Source: Paenibacillus tuaregi
GTDB lineage: Bacteria > Bacillota > Bacilli > Paenibacillales > Paenibacillaceae
Length of the DNA: 64,000 nucleotides
NCBI RefSeq assembly: GCF_900086655.1
Contig: NZ_LT575476.1
Location: forward strand, 4,819,076-4,883,075
Reading direction: 5' to 3'
Shown here: positions 43,372 through 51,498 of the stretch, piece after piece
How positions within the stretch are numbered: position 1 is the stretch's first letter
Layout of the letters: each line of letters starts with the position of its first letter
Notes under the pieces: model-generated
The model's database searches: none
Told to the model about the DNA's origin: nothing
The model's input: only the letters and a program-made list of their open reading frames with translations
Translations under genes and position numbers: made by a program

Positions 43372-44898
43372 CTAGTGTCCAGCTTGATACTCGCCTTCCA
43401 TATGCGCATGCGGGTCCAGCTTGTCACGGCCCATGAAGAAGGCTGCAACCAGCGCCAATGCCGCAGGAAGGATCGCCCAGATAAAGGTCTGTACAATCGA
43501 GGAGGACATCGCTGAGGAAATGGTCTCCAGGATTTGCTGCGGAATGTGCTGCCTCAGCTCAGGAGACAGCAGCGCATGCGGGTCCTTCAGATCCAGCTCC
43601 TTCGGCAGCTGGGCGCCGCCCAGGGAAGCCGCCATTTTATTCGTGAACAGATGGCTCTGGATAATCCCGAAGACGGTAATTCCCAGTGTCATTCCAAGGG
43701 AGCGCAGGAAATTCAACGTAGAGCTGGCGGAACCGCGATCCTGCGGTTTAACTGAATGGATCGCCGCGTTGCTAAGCACGGAGAATGAGGCGCCAATCCC
43801 TAGGCCTACCAGAATCATAAAGAACCGCAGCGTCCACAAGGTGCTATTCTCATTAAGGGTGGTAAGCAGGCCCATGCCCACGATCAGCAAGGCCAGTGTA
43901 GGAATCATAATCGTACGGTACTTCAGCTTGTTCATCAGGAAACCGCCCATGGTCGCGGTAACAACGGAGCCCAGCATCATCGGCAGCAGAACCAGACCGG
44001 AGTTGGTTGGCTTGCCGCCAAGCACTCCCTGAATGAAGATAGGAATATACACAGAAGCCGTAATGAAGGCCGCACTGCTCAGAATCCCGATAACATTGCT
44101 GGACCAGTAAATCCGGCTTTTAAACATTTTGAATGAAATAATCGGCTCCTTCGCCTTGCTCTCCGCAATCAGGAACACTATTGCAAGAACTGCGAATCCG
44201 GCAAACAGGCCGAGAATCTGCCAGGAATCCCAGGCATACTTCTTACCGCCCAGCTCAAGGGCAAACATCAGGCAGACAACTCCCCCAATAAGCGTAATTG
44301 CACCTGCCCAGTCAATCTGCTGTTTGGAATGCTCACGGGATTCATGGTAGAAGAACGCGATGAATACGAAGGCAATCAGTCCAAGCGGAAGATTGATATA
44401 GAAAATCCATTCCCATCTTGCATACTCGGTCAGATATGCCCCGAGCAGCGGTCCAAAAATACTCGACATGCCGAACACAGCACCGAACAGGCCGCCGAGC
44501 TTGCCTCTGGATTCCACAGGCACCGCATCAAACATGATCGTAAAAGCGATCGGAACCAGGGCCCCGCCCCCGATACCCTGAATCGCCCGGTAAATGCTCA
44601 GCTCAACAATGGAGGTGGCAGTACCACACAGAATGGAGCCCAGCATGAATACGAGGATACCAAAGATGAAGAATCTCTTCCTTCCATACATATCCGACAG
44701 CTTTCCGAAGATCGGCATACCCGCCATCTCCGCTACCATATAAGCTGAAGTAACCCAGACGAACTTATCCAGTCCGCCCAGCTTGCCGACGATGTCGCCC
44801 ATCGCCGTGGCCACGATCGTATTATCCATCGAAGCCATAAGGATGCCGAGCAGCAGACCCGCCAGGACAATCCCTAAATTATTCTTTTTCTTTTGCAC
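43372..44898 (-). CDS. MFS drug exporter, DHA2 (EmrB/QacA) family
   Basis: 508 aa with about 14 membrane segments, the DHA2 topology. Motif A is GKLSDMYGRKRFF (about residues 63-75), and motif C-like and D1 patterns are visible (MASMDNTIVATAMGDIVG at the start; GIGGGALVPIAFTIMFDAVP). Proton-driven export of drugs or organic compounds is the family role. The GTG at 44898 has AAGGAG 12 bases upstream. The bactofilin gene ends 45 bp upstream with no terminator between them, so it may be read through from yhbD-bacE-bacF. The tail DPHAHMEGEYQAGH is His-rich. Confidence 0.9.
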   Translation of the reverse strand: MQKKKNNLGIVLAGLLLGILMASMDNTIVATAMGDIVGKLGGLDKFVWVTSAYMVAEMAGMPIFGKLSDMYGRKRFFIFGILVFMLGSILCGTATSIVELSIYRAIQGIGGGALVPIAFTIMFDAVPVESRGKLGGLFGAVFGMSSIFGPLLGAYLTEYARWEWIFYINLPLGLIAFVFIAFFYHESREHSKQQIDWAGAITLIGGVVCLMFALELGGKKYAWDSWQILGLFAGFAVLAIVFLIAESKAKEPIISFKMFKSRIYWSSNVIGILSSAAFITASVYIPIFIQGVLGGKPTNSGLVLLPMMLGSVVTATMGGFLMNKLKYRTIMIPTLALLIVGMGLLTTLNENSTLWTLRFFMILVGLGIGASFSVLSNAAIHSVKPQDRGSASSTLNFLRSLGMTLGITVFGIIQSHLFTNKMAASLGGAQLPKELDLKDPHALLSPELRQHIPQQILETISSAMSSSIVQTFIWAILPAALALVAAFFMGRDKLDPHAHMEGEYQAGH

Positions 44899-44943
44899 AG
44901 GTTTCTTCTTCTCCTTTTATGTTCGTATATTTATATCTCCAGT

Positions 44944-45690
44944 TCAGTTCAAATGACTGACCTGGCTGAGCTGTTCCACCGATGAACTTCTGTCCTGGTG
45001 AAAAGCTTCTATATATTCAACCAGGCCAATCCTGCAGCCCGGACCGATTGTTACTTTGTTCCCGCGGACATATTCTGCCTCGGTATTCTCCAGATTGATC
45101 GTATCCCCCTCAATAGAGGTCGCAACCAGTCTCGGAGGTCCTTCAGGATTAAACATGTCGACCAATGCCCACAGCCCCCGCGAGGGCATGACCCGAATGA
45201 GTCCGCCGCCGATTTCCTTAATCCGGCTCTCCCCCAGCAGCTTGATCTCCACATTCTCCGAGTTGAGCATGCCGCCTATCCGGACTGCACCCCTCGCCTT
45301 GAATTCCTCTGCCTGGCATCCACCTTCAACCGTATTATAACCGGACAATTCGATCTGTTCACTTGTTATTTGACCGCCAACATGGGTGTCTCCGCTAAAC
45401 TTGATTTTGCGTGCGGTTACATGCTCCTGAATCTGCAGCTTGCCCATTGTGGAGAACACTTTGCCCTCCAGCGAGCCACGTAGAATCAGATCACCCGTCA
45501 GCTTAAGTGTCTCTGCCTTTAGGCTGCCGTTCACGGTTGCATTGCCTGTGCATTTAAAGCTGATTGCATCCACATCACCGTGGATCTCCCCATCCCCTGT
45601 TATACTCAACCGTCCTACGAGGCCGCCAGCCGATCCACCGTTCCCCATAATCTTGATGTCGTGGCGCTGAGGCGTTCCGTTCTCTTGCAT
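44944..45690 (-). CDS. bacF: Bactofilin-like polymer-forming protein (second)
   Basis: 248 aa. The central part is a run of short beta-helix turns with regular hydrophobic positions (GEIHGDVDAISFKCTGNATVNGSLKAETLKLTGDL), the DUF583/bactofilin fold. It is most like the YhbF-type protein that works with YhbE in Bacillus swimming motility. A C-terminal region ends in KVTIGPGCRIGLVEYIEAF, repeated in the upstream paralogue. GGAAGGGG precedes the ATG. It lies 45 bp after the first bactofilin gene. Confidence 0.85.
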   Translation of the reverse strand: MQENGTPQRHDIKIMGNGGSAGGLVGRLSITGDGEIHGDVDAISFKCTGNATVNGSLKAETLKLTGDLILRGSLEGKVFSTMGKLQIQEHVTARKIKFSGDTHVGGQITSEQIELSGYNTVEGGCQAEEFKARGAVRIGGMLNSENVEIKLLGESRIKEIGGGLIRVMPSRGLWALVDMFNPEGPPRLVATSIEGDTINLENTEAEYVRGNKVTIGPGCRIGLVEYIEAFHQDRSSSVEQLSQVSHLN

Positions 45691-45735
45691 ACTCGCATCC
45701 CCTTCCTATTGGTATGTTCCGTTTGAGACTCGGGC

Positions 45736-46464
45736 TTACATCTTCACCGCGTAAGAAATATCCGACTTGAGATCGGCATCATAGGTTTCGGTATATTCGA
45801 CCCTATCGATCTCACACCCTGGCCCGATACGCACTCTACTTCCCCGCACAATCTTCGCCTTCGTATTCTCCAGCTCAATATCGTCCCCCTCAACCACATC
45901 CACCGTCAGTTTGGTGGCAGGGACAATCGAGAAGAGCTGAAGCAGACTTTTCCCTTCAGGCCGACGGCGAACAATAATCCGCTCTCCCCCAATCTCGCGT
46001 GCACGACAACCCCCAAACAGCTCGATAAAAATTGTGCCTGCATTCAGCAGCCCTCCGACCTGGAGATTGCCACGCACATCCAGACTCTCACATTGAAGAT
46101 CTCCTTTGGTCTTCAGCGAGCCATTGATTTCCACCGTCTCCCCGTTAAGACTTGCTTCCGTCTTGGCGATTCCGTTCATAGTCAGACTGTCAAGCCGGAT
46201 CTCTCCAGCAACGCTCAGCATACCGTCAGCCCGAAGCGTATCGCACTCCAGCGCTCCGTTTAGCGAGCCTGTTCCATTGATCGTTAAGCTCTGTGCCTTA
46301 ATCTGGCCGTGGACCTTTATAGTTCCGTTGCAGCTCATATCCCCACAGGTAACATCTCCGTTAATCGTGCCCATTCCATCAATGAATACATTATCGTAGC
46401 TTCCGCCTGTGGCTTTGCCGACCCCATTTAGTCTCAAATTCCTGTTTGGCTGATTCATCCTCAT
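45736..46464 (-). CDS. bacE: Bactofilin-like polymer-forming protein (first)
   Basis: 242 aa, a paralogue of its downstream neighbour: beta-helix repeats (YDNVFIDGMGTINGDVTCGDMSCNGTIKVHGQIKAQSLTINGTG) and the shared C-terminal signature RVRIGPGCEIDRVEYTETYD. Bactofilins polymerise without nucleotide into cytoplasmic or membrane-associated scaffolds. It overlaps the end of yhbD by four bases (ATGA). The yhbD-bacE-bacF order is that of the Bacillus yhbDEF locus, where the two bactofilins are needed for flagellar assembly. A second ATG two codons in is an equal start candidate. Confidence 0.85.
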   Translation of the reverse strand: MRMNQPNRNLRLNGVGKATGGSYDNVFIDGMGTINGDVTCGDMSCNGTIKVHGQIKAQSLTINGTGSLNGALECDTLRADGMLSVAGEIRLDSLTMNGIAKTEASLNGETVEINGSLKTKGDLQCESLDVRGNLQVGGLLNAGTIFIELFGGCRAREIGGERIIVRRRPEGKSLLQLFSIVPATKLTVDVVEGDDIELENTKAKIVRGSRVRIGPGCEIDRVEYTETYDADLKSDISYAVKM

Positions 46465-47096
46465 TCCCCGCCTTCCCCGATCTTCAATTTCAATTCTTCG
46501 GTTGCCTGCGCCAATGACATGCGAACAACTTCTTTAACTCCGCGGTCAAAATAAATCTCACTGTTCATGGACAGCAGAATAAATGCGGCCACTCCCATCT
46601 TTCGGGTAAGCATCAATTCACAGTCCTTTCCAGCAAAAGCCGGATAGTGCTCCGCCAGCGTCTCAATTAGGAGCCGGCCTTCATCCAGTGAAATATTCCC
46701 GCTTTGCAGAAGTTTCTCCAGTACGTACAAAGCCAGAATCTGCTCAAACTCGAACGGACCTGTATGAGGCACGGTTTTCAAATAGATTTCCAACGCAATG
46801 TTAGTAACAATGTTACGTTTCAGCAAAATATCTCCTGTAAGGGAAATTTCCTTTAAGCTTGGCGAAAACACATCTGCCAGCTCATCTAAAGACAGGCCTT
46901 CCTTCATATTCACGATTTTATCAATACGGGCCAGAACCTTCTCCCGCGGAAAAAACGTCTCCTGCCCCGTATAAGAAGACTTTCGGATAAACCAGTCCTC
47001 GGGGATCAAGTTCTTACGTTTCCACCGATACAGCTGTCCATAGGAGATTCCCGTAATATCCAACAGTTCCTTCTTAGAGATCAGATCATCATTCAT
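46461..47096 (-). CDS. yhbD: YhbD-like DUF4004 protein, MerR-type HTH
   Basis: 211 aa. An N-terminal MerR-like helix-turn-helix (LISKKELLDITGISYGQLYRWKRKNLIPEDWFIRK, residues 5-39) is followed by FFPREKVLARIDKI and a helical DUF4004-type domain. Probable DNA-binding regulator, heading the bactofilin operon. AAGGAGGAGG lies before the ATG. A 21-bp palindrome lies 32 bp upstream of the start, and a related 13-bp palindrome lies within the gene, so self-regulation is plausible. Confidence 0.85.
   Translation of the reverse strand: MNDDLISKKELLDITGISYGQLYRWKRKNLIPEDWFIRKSSYTGQETFFPREKVLARIDKIVNMKEGLSLDELADVFSPSLKEISLTGDILLKRNIVTNIALEIYLKTVPHTGPFEFEQILALYVLEKLLQSGNISLDEGRLLIETLAEHYPAFAGKDCELMLTRKMGVAAFILLSMNSEIYFDRGVKEVVRMSLAQATEELKLKIGEGGE
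46804..46816. promoter_or_regulatory. Intragenic palindrome GTAACAATGTTAC
   Basis: A perfect 13-bp palindrome inside yhbD that matches the core of the upstream palindrome at 47128-47148. It could be an auxiliary operator; in a coding region it may also be chance. Confidence 0.35.
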
Positions 47097-47127
47097 GTGG
47101 AATTCCTCCTCCTTGCGAAACTAAGTG

Positions 47128-47148
47128 TAACATAACATTGTTACGTTA
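47128..47148. promoter_or_regulatory. Candidate operator of the yhbD operon
   Basis: A 21-bp near-perfect inverted repeat (TAACATAACATTGTTACGTTA), in the short gap before the yhbD ribosome binding site. Position and symmetry fit an operator for a dimeric regulator such as YhbD itself. No well-spaced promoter boxes were found around it. Confidence 0.5.
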
Positions 47149-47175
47149 TGCAATACTAAATAAAGCTTACGTTAA

Positions 47176-47265
47176 AAAAGGCGCTGCCCCGGAACCCCAT
47201 ATTCCGGAATAGCACGCCCTGTTTTCTTTTGCCCAAAAATAAAACCGCTCACTAAAAAAGCGGTT
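47176..47265 (-). terminator. Two tandem terminators between dinB-like gene and yhbD
   Basis: First hairpin read on the minus strand: AACCGCT / AGCGGTT with TTATTTTT (47241-47265). Second: a GGCGTGC...GCAGCGCC stem with an inner TTCCGG...TTCCGG-type pairing and TTTTTT (47176-47216). Together they insulate the bactofilin operon from upstream transcription. Confidence 0.75.
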
Positions 47266-47291
47266 AATTGAACTAACTGTTTACCGTTGAC

Positions 47292-47759
47292 TCACCTTGT
47301 AAACAACCCTCTACCAATTACATTTGCTGATATTGGTTGAATCCCAATCTCTCTTGCCCATATGGATAGCTGACCCATGTGATGAATTTCGTGAGCAATT
47401 ACATGGCGTAATATTTCACCTTTGGTATAACGCTCTTCAGTCCATGGAACAGTCACAATTTCGTTTTCGAAATCATTTGACCAAGTATCAAGGAACTCCT
47501 TTGTCTCTTGCATCCAAGAATCGGAAAGTTCTTTTACTTGTTCCAGTGTCTTATAGTTCTCATATTGGACTTGGATATCTGGTTTACCTTGTATTCCACG
47601 AATCCAGCTATATTCTACATCTGAAACATGAAAAAATGTATAAAGAATGCAGCCTGCTCCACCAATTCGATTACGAACCAATTCTTCATTCGGGACTTGC
47701 TTGCATAGTTCAAACCATTCATCTCTTACCATCCAATTATAATTAAATAACTTTATCAA
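47292..47759 (-). CDS. DinB/YfiT-fold putative metal-dependent enzyme
   Basis: 155 aa, a four-helix-bundle DinB-superfamily protein. Candidate metal ligands are the His in ILYTFFHVSDVEYSWI near residue 46 and the pair in RHVIAHEIHHMGQL near 125-130. Members include bacillithiol S-transferases and proteins of unknown function; the substrate is not identifiable. The TTG at 47759 (eight bases after AAGGGG) is preferred to the GTG at 47768, which abuts that site. GC is clearly lower than in its neighbours, and it lies between a structured repeat and terminators in a scarred region, so it was probably acquired. A family 1 repeat begins 17 bp upstream of the start codon. Confidence 0.82.
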   Translation of the reverse strand: MIKLFNYNWMVRDEWFELCKQVPNEELVRNRIGGAGCILYTFFHVSDVEYSWIRGIQGKPDIQVQYENYKTLEQVKELSDSWMQETKEFLDTWSNDFENEIVTVPWTEERYTKGEILRHVIAHEIHHMGQLSIWAREIGIQPISANVIGRGLFTR

Positions 47760-47775
47760 CGTATTCACCCCTTGT

Positions 47776-47942
47776 TATATAAAATGAACTAATGAAGGTC
47801 ACCCTTCTAGGGTGCTGCGATTCCGAGTGTTCTTACGGCCACTATTGTCTCCGAAATCCTTGAAATAACTATTCAATAGGGCATTTCGGAGACAAAGGCG
47901 GACGCTCCGCTTCTTCAGAATCACTCGGCCCCTCCGCTGTGA
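47776..47942. mobile_element. Structured repeat, family 1, right-truncated copy F
   Basis: The left end TATATAAAATGAACT is intact at 47776; CCGAGTGTTCT, TTGTCTCCGAAATCC / GCATTTCGGAGACAA, GCGGA-CGC-TCCGC and AGAATCACTCGG follow. The right arm stops near 47942, where transposase-like sequence begins, and no AAGTTCATTTTATA end is present. Confidence 0.82.
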
Positions 47943-48083
47943 TAACTGTTGACGTTTTGAATAGAGTACAAGCCTTTTACACGCTGTTTCCCATCGGACT
48001 TGAAACGGTAATGAGCCAAGCTTTTTGAATTCGCATAGGAACTGAATGCTCTCCACGAATCGGTGCAAAACACATTTGAGTTA
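47943..48083 (-). pseudogene. IS1595-type transposase remnant
   Basis: About 46 codons survive: NVFCTDSWRAFSSYANSK, then LAHYRFKSDGKQRVKGLYSI and QNVNSYH. This matches the C-terminal catalytic part of IS1595/ISXO2-type DDE transposases (TDSWRAF region and the HIQNVN motif). Both ends are lost: downstream it breaks into structured repeat copy F, upstream it is joined to an unrelated short ORF. No inverted repeats of the IS were found. Confidence 0.75.
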
Positions 48084-48167
48084 GATAAACAACCGCCAAT
48101 TGCCTCGTTCTTGTTTACTGCTATCGGCCAAAGAATCAGCAAGCTTCTTCAATACGTTTATAGCCAT
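48081..48167 (-). CDS. Truncated or short SOS-controlled ORF, 28 aa
   Basis: ATG at 48167 after GGAG (11 bases), encoding MAINVLKKLADSLADSSKQE then RGNWRLFI and a stop. The stop is created just where IS1595-like sequence begins, so this is most likely the 5' end of a gene whose body was lost by insertion and deletion; a genuine 28-aa peptide is the alternative. I do not recognise the parent gene. Confidence 0.5.
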   Translation of the reverse strand: MAINVLKKLADSLADSSKQERGNWRLFI

Positions 48168-48200
48168 GGGCAAATCATCTCCGAACTATGATAATATCCT

Positions 48201-48229
48201 ATTATAGAACATTTGTTCGCAAATATCAA
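48201..48229 (-). promoter_or_regulatory. SOS promoter: sigma-A boxes with LexA box in the spacer
   Basis: On the minus strand TTGATA (48224-48229), 17-bp spacer, TATAAT (48201-48206). The spacer contains CGAACAAATGTTCT, matching the Gram-positive LexA box CGAACNNNNGTTCG at nine of ten fixed positions. Repression by LexA binding between the boxes is the expected mode. The first start codon downstream is at 48167. Confidence 0.85.
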
Positions 48230-48255
48230 CAATGTAGTTTAACATAGCCAAATTA

Positions 48256-48292
48256 AAAAGTCCCCTCGGCGGTTTATTGCCAAGGGAACTTT
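48256..48292 (-). terminator. Terminator of argH
   Basis: AAGTTCCCTTGG / CGAGGGGACTT followed by TTTAATT on the minus strand, 39 bp past the argH stop. Confidence 0.8.
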
Positions 48293-48330
48293 CGGTTTGA
48301 GCTATATTTTTAAATTATCAGAATGCCTGC

Positions 48331-49746
48331 TTATCTGCTCTTCTCCACATACTCGCTTACCCACTGCTCTGTTGTCTTCAGCTTCTCCTGAGCCCTTGAG
48401 ATGGCCTCAGCCACCTGCTTGGTAGCCGTCCCTCCATACACATTGCGGGCATCAACTACCGCTTCCGGCTGAAGAACCGCATAAATCCGGTCATCGAACA
48501 GCGGGGAGAAGGTCTTGAACTCGTCCAGCGTCAGGTCCAGCAAGTACTTGTTGTTCTGGATGCAATAGAGCACTGTCTTGCCAATCACCTCATGCGCTTG
48601 GCGGAAAGGCAGGCCTTTGCCCACAAGAAAGTCAGCAATGTCTGTTGCGTTGGAGAAATCCTGATTAACGGCTTCACGCATCCGCTGCTTGTTGACCTTC
48701 ATCGTTGCGATCATGCCGGCGAACAGCTGAAGTGCGCCTTCCAGCGTCGCTACGGTATCGAACATGCCTTCCTTATCCTCCTGCATATCCTTGTTGTAGG
48801 CCAGAGGCAGGGACTTCAGCACCGTAAGCAGCCCCATCAGATTGCCGTACACACGGCCGGTCTTCCCGCGGACAAGCTCGGCCACGTCCGGATTCTTCTT
48901 CTGAGGCATGATGCTGCTGCCCGTACAATACGCATCATCCAGCTCAACGAAGCGGAATTCTGTGCTGCTCCAGAGGACCAGCTCTTCGCACAGACGGGAG
49001 AGGTGAACCATGAGAATCGATGAGTTCGACAGGAATTCCAGGATAAAATCCCGGTCACTCACGGCATCCAGACTGTTCTCATATACCCCGTCGAAATGCA
49101 GCTGCTCGGCCACATAATGCCGGTCAATGGGGAATGTGGTACCCGCTAATGCTCCCGCGCCCAGCGGCAGCACATTTACCCGCTTGTAGCTGTCCTGGAA
49201 CCGTTCAATATCACGCTGGAACATCGAGACATACGCCATCAGGTGATGGGCGAACAGGATAGGCTGTGCCCGCTGCAGGTGGGTGTATCCTGGCACAATG
49301 GTATCCAGGTTCGCCTCGGCCTGCCCGATGAGCGCTTCCTGGACCGTATACAGCAGCCCGGTGATCTCTACGACCCGCTTGCGCAGATACAAATGCATAT
49401 CGGTAGCCACCTGATCATTGCGGCTGCGGCCGGTGTGCAGCTTCCCGCCAACCGGGCCAATCTCCTCAATCAGGTTCTTCTCGATATTCATATGGATATC
49501 CTCATCCCCGACTGAGAACTCAATCTCTCCACGGCGAATCTTGTTGAGCACCAGATGAAGCCCATCTTTGATGCGCTCCACATCTTCGGCCGGCAGGATG
49601 CCGCACTTGCCAAGCATGCTCACATGCGCCAGACTTCCTTGAATATCCTCTTCCGCCAATGCCTTGTCAAAACCGATGGAGGCGGTATATTCCTCAACCA
49701 ACCGGTTTGTCTGCTTCGTAAAACGTCCTCCCCACAGCTTGCTCAC
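48331..49746 (-). CDS. argH: Argininosuccinate lyase
   Basis: Last step of arginine synthesis: splits argininosuccinate into arginine and fumarate. 471 aa, fumarase/aspartase superfamily, with the N-terminal [28 protein letters not shown] (about 110-122), the catalytic HLQRAQP, and the superfamily signature [15 protein letters not shown] near residue 280. The GTG at 49746 is chosen because ArgH proteins begin MSKLWGGRF and AAGGAG lies eight bases upstream; a GTG three codons earlier overlaps that site. It follows argG after 246 bp of non-coding sequence in which I see no structure worth calling. Confidence 0.97.
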   Translation of the reverse strand: MSKLWGGRFTKQTNRLVEEYTASIGFDKALAEEDIQGSLAHVSMLGKCGILPAEDVERIKDGLHLVLNKIRRGEIEFSVGDEDIHMNIEKNLIEEIGPVGGKLHTGRSRNDQVATDMHLYLRKRVVEITGLLYTVQEALIGQAEANLDTIVPGYTHLQRAQPILFAHHLMAYVSMFQRDIERFQDSYKRVNVLPLGAGALAGTTFPIDRHYVAEQLHFDGVYENSLDAVSDRDFILEFLSNSSILMVHLSRLCEELVLWSSTEFRFVELDDAYCTGSSIMPQKKNPDVAELVRGKTGRVYGNLMGLLTVLKSLPLAYNKDMQEDKEGMFDTVATLEGALQLFAGMIATMKVNKQRMREAVNQDFSNATDIADFLVGKGLPFRQAHEVIGKTVLYCIQNNKYLLDLTLDEFKTFSPLFDDRIYAVLQPEAVVDARNVYGGTATKQVAEAISRAQEKLKTTEQWVSEYVEKSR

Positions 49747-49992
49747 CTGATCCACTCCTTCTTCTGAATGCAGACCGCAGGCCGCTCCCGGTATTAAGAG
49801 AACGGCCCTGCAATCCTACGTTATATCATTACCGGAACTTCCGCCGGCCTTCGTTCATCTTATCGTAAGCCTATACGGCCCTGTCTGCAACTGCGCTGGC
49901 GGGCAATCGCCTGCCTCGTTACAATATCCGTCCTACCTGCCAGCGGTAATTACGAAGGTGGCTAAGGCCACATCTCTGTTGCCATACGCTGC

Positions 49993-51225
49993 TTACTTGC
50001 TCTGCTCCACACCGGAGCCCACTTTCAGACGCAGCGCGTTCAGGCGGATGAAGCCTGCCGCATCACCCTGATCGTAAGCCTGGGTTGGGTCCGCCTCCAT
50101 AGTGGCGATATCCGGATTGTACAGGCTCACCGGACTCTTCACTCCAGCGGCAATGATGTTGCCTTTGTACAGCTTCAGGCGCACAGTGCCAGACACGTTC
50201 TTCTGGCTCTCCGTAACCAGCGCCTGCAGTGCCAGACGCTCCGGTGCGAACCAGAAACCATTATACACTAGCGTGCTGTAACGTGTAATGAGGCTGTCGC
50301 GCAGGCTCATAACCTCACGGTCCATGGTCAGGGATTCCATCTTGCGATGGGCCGTGAACAAGATGGTACCGCCCGGTGTCTCATACACCCCGCGGCTCTT
50401 CATGCCCACAAAGCGGTTCTCCACCATATCCACACGGCCAATGCCGTGCTTGCCGCCGAGTTCGTTGAGCTTCTCCATTACGCCGAGCGGACTCAGCGTC
50501 TCCCCGTTCACTGCCACCACGTTCCCGGCAGCGAACTCAAGCTCCACGTATTCCGCCTCATCCGGCGCATCCTCCGGGGACACACTCAGCAGATACATGT
50601 CCTTGCTGTCTTCCGCGCTTGCGTCGAACCAAGGATCTTCCAGCACACCGCTCTCATAGCTGATATGCAGCAGATTGCGGTCTGTGGAATAGGGCTTGGC
50701 CGCCGATGCGGTTACCGGGATACCGTGCTCTTCAGCATAAGCGATCATTTCAGCCCGCCCCGGGAAGCGCTCGCGGAACTCGGTCAAGCGCCAAGGCGCG
50801 ATTACGCCGATCTCCGGCGCCAAAGCTGCCGCAGCCAGCTCAAAACGCACCTGGTCATTCCCCTTGCCTGTAGCACCGTGGGCAATCGCAATAGCTCCTT
50901 CCGCACGCGCAATCTCCACCATCCGCTTGGCAATCAGCGGGCGGGCGATGCTGGTGCCGAGCAGATACTGCCCTTCATATTGGGCGCCGGCCTGAAACAT
51001 CGGATAGATGAAATCCTTGGCGAATTCATCCTGCAGGTCATCGATGTAGACCTTGGAGGCCCCGGTGGCCAGCGCTTTGGCTTCGAGTCCGTCGAGTTCC
51101 TCCTTCTGCCCAATATCCGCCGTGAACGCGATGATCTCCGCGTCATAAGTCTCCTTCAACCATTTCAAAATAACGGACGTATCCAAGCCGCCTGAATAGG
51201 CCAGCACAATTTTATCTTTTGCCAT
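49993..51225 (-). CDS. argG: Argininosuccinate synthase
   Basis: Condenses citrulline and aspartate using ATP. 410 aa with the PP-loop [12 protein letters not shown] (residues 8-19), [13 protein letters not shown] (about 117-129), and [26 protein letters not shown] precedes the ATG. The C terminus is of usual length. It lies 274 bp downstream of argF, with a structured repeat and a perfect hairpin in the gap, so it may be read through from argF or have its own promoter. Confidence 0.97.
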   Translation of the reverse strand: MAKDKIVLAYSGGLDTSVILKWLKETYDAEIIAFTADIGQKEELDGLEAKALATGASKVYIDDLQDEFAKDFIYPMFQAGAQYEGQYLLGTSIARPLIAKRMVEIARAEGAIAIAHGATGKGNDQVRFELAAAALAPEIGVIAPWRLTEFRERFPGRAEMIAYAEEHGIPVTASAAKPYSTDRNLLHISYESGVLEDPWFDASAEDSKDMYLLSVSPEDAPDEAEYVELEFAAGNVVAVNGETLSPLGVMEKLNELGGKHGIGRVDMVENRFVGMKSRGVYETPGGTILFTAHRKMESLTMDREVMSLRDSLITRYSTLVYNGFWFAPERLALQALVTESQKNVSGTVRLKLYKGNIIAAGVKSPVSLYNPDIATMEADPTQAYDQGDAAGFIRLNALRLKVGSGVEQSK

Positions 51226-51259
51226 GATTCCTTGTCCTCCCCTTAATTGCCCTGCTTAA

Positions 51260-51278
51260 GCGGGACAAGATGTCCCGC
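51260..51278 (-). promoter_or_regulatory. Perfect hairpin in the argG leader
   Basis: GCGGGACA-AGA-TGTCCCGC, about 20 bp upstream of the argG ribosome binding site. It is not followed by a T run, so an mRNA structure or a protein site is more likely than a terminator. Confidence 0.5.
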
Positions 51279-51295
51279 CGCCGGTCATGCTCTGC

Positions 51296-51489
51296 ACTTT
51301 CTTGAACTTATGAAGGTTACCCTTTTGGGGCGCTGCGATGCCGAGCGTTCTTACGACCACGGTTGTCCCGAAATCCTTAAATTAACTATCCAATGGGGCA
51401 TTTCGGAAACAAAGGCGGACGCTCCACTTCTTCAGAATCCCTCGGCCTCTCCGCTGAGATCGGTTAATTTTTAAAGTTCATTTTATATA
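51296..51489. mobile_element. Structured repeat, family 1, copy G in the arg cluster
   Basis: A degenerate left end (TTTCTTGAACTTATGAAGG) and an intact right end (TTAAAGTTCATTTTATATA). The core is complete, with CCGAGCGTTCT / AGAATCCCTCGG and TTGTCCCGAAATCC / GCATTTCGGAAACAA; the small hairpin has one mismatch (GCGGA / TCCAC). Lies between argF and argG, all transcribed leftward. Confidence 0.82.
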
Positions 51490-51498
51490 ATTAATATC

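Noticed and set aside
47774-47806. Possible outward promoter in the left end of structured repeat copy F (GTGACC-17-TATAAC) for the DinB-fold gene
   Set aside because: The -10 box would overlap the ribosome binding site, so transcription would start too late to include it.
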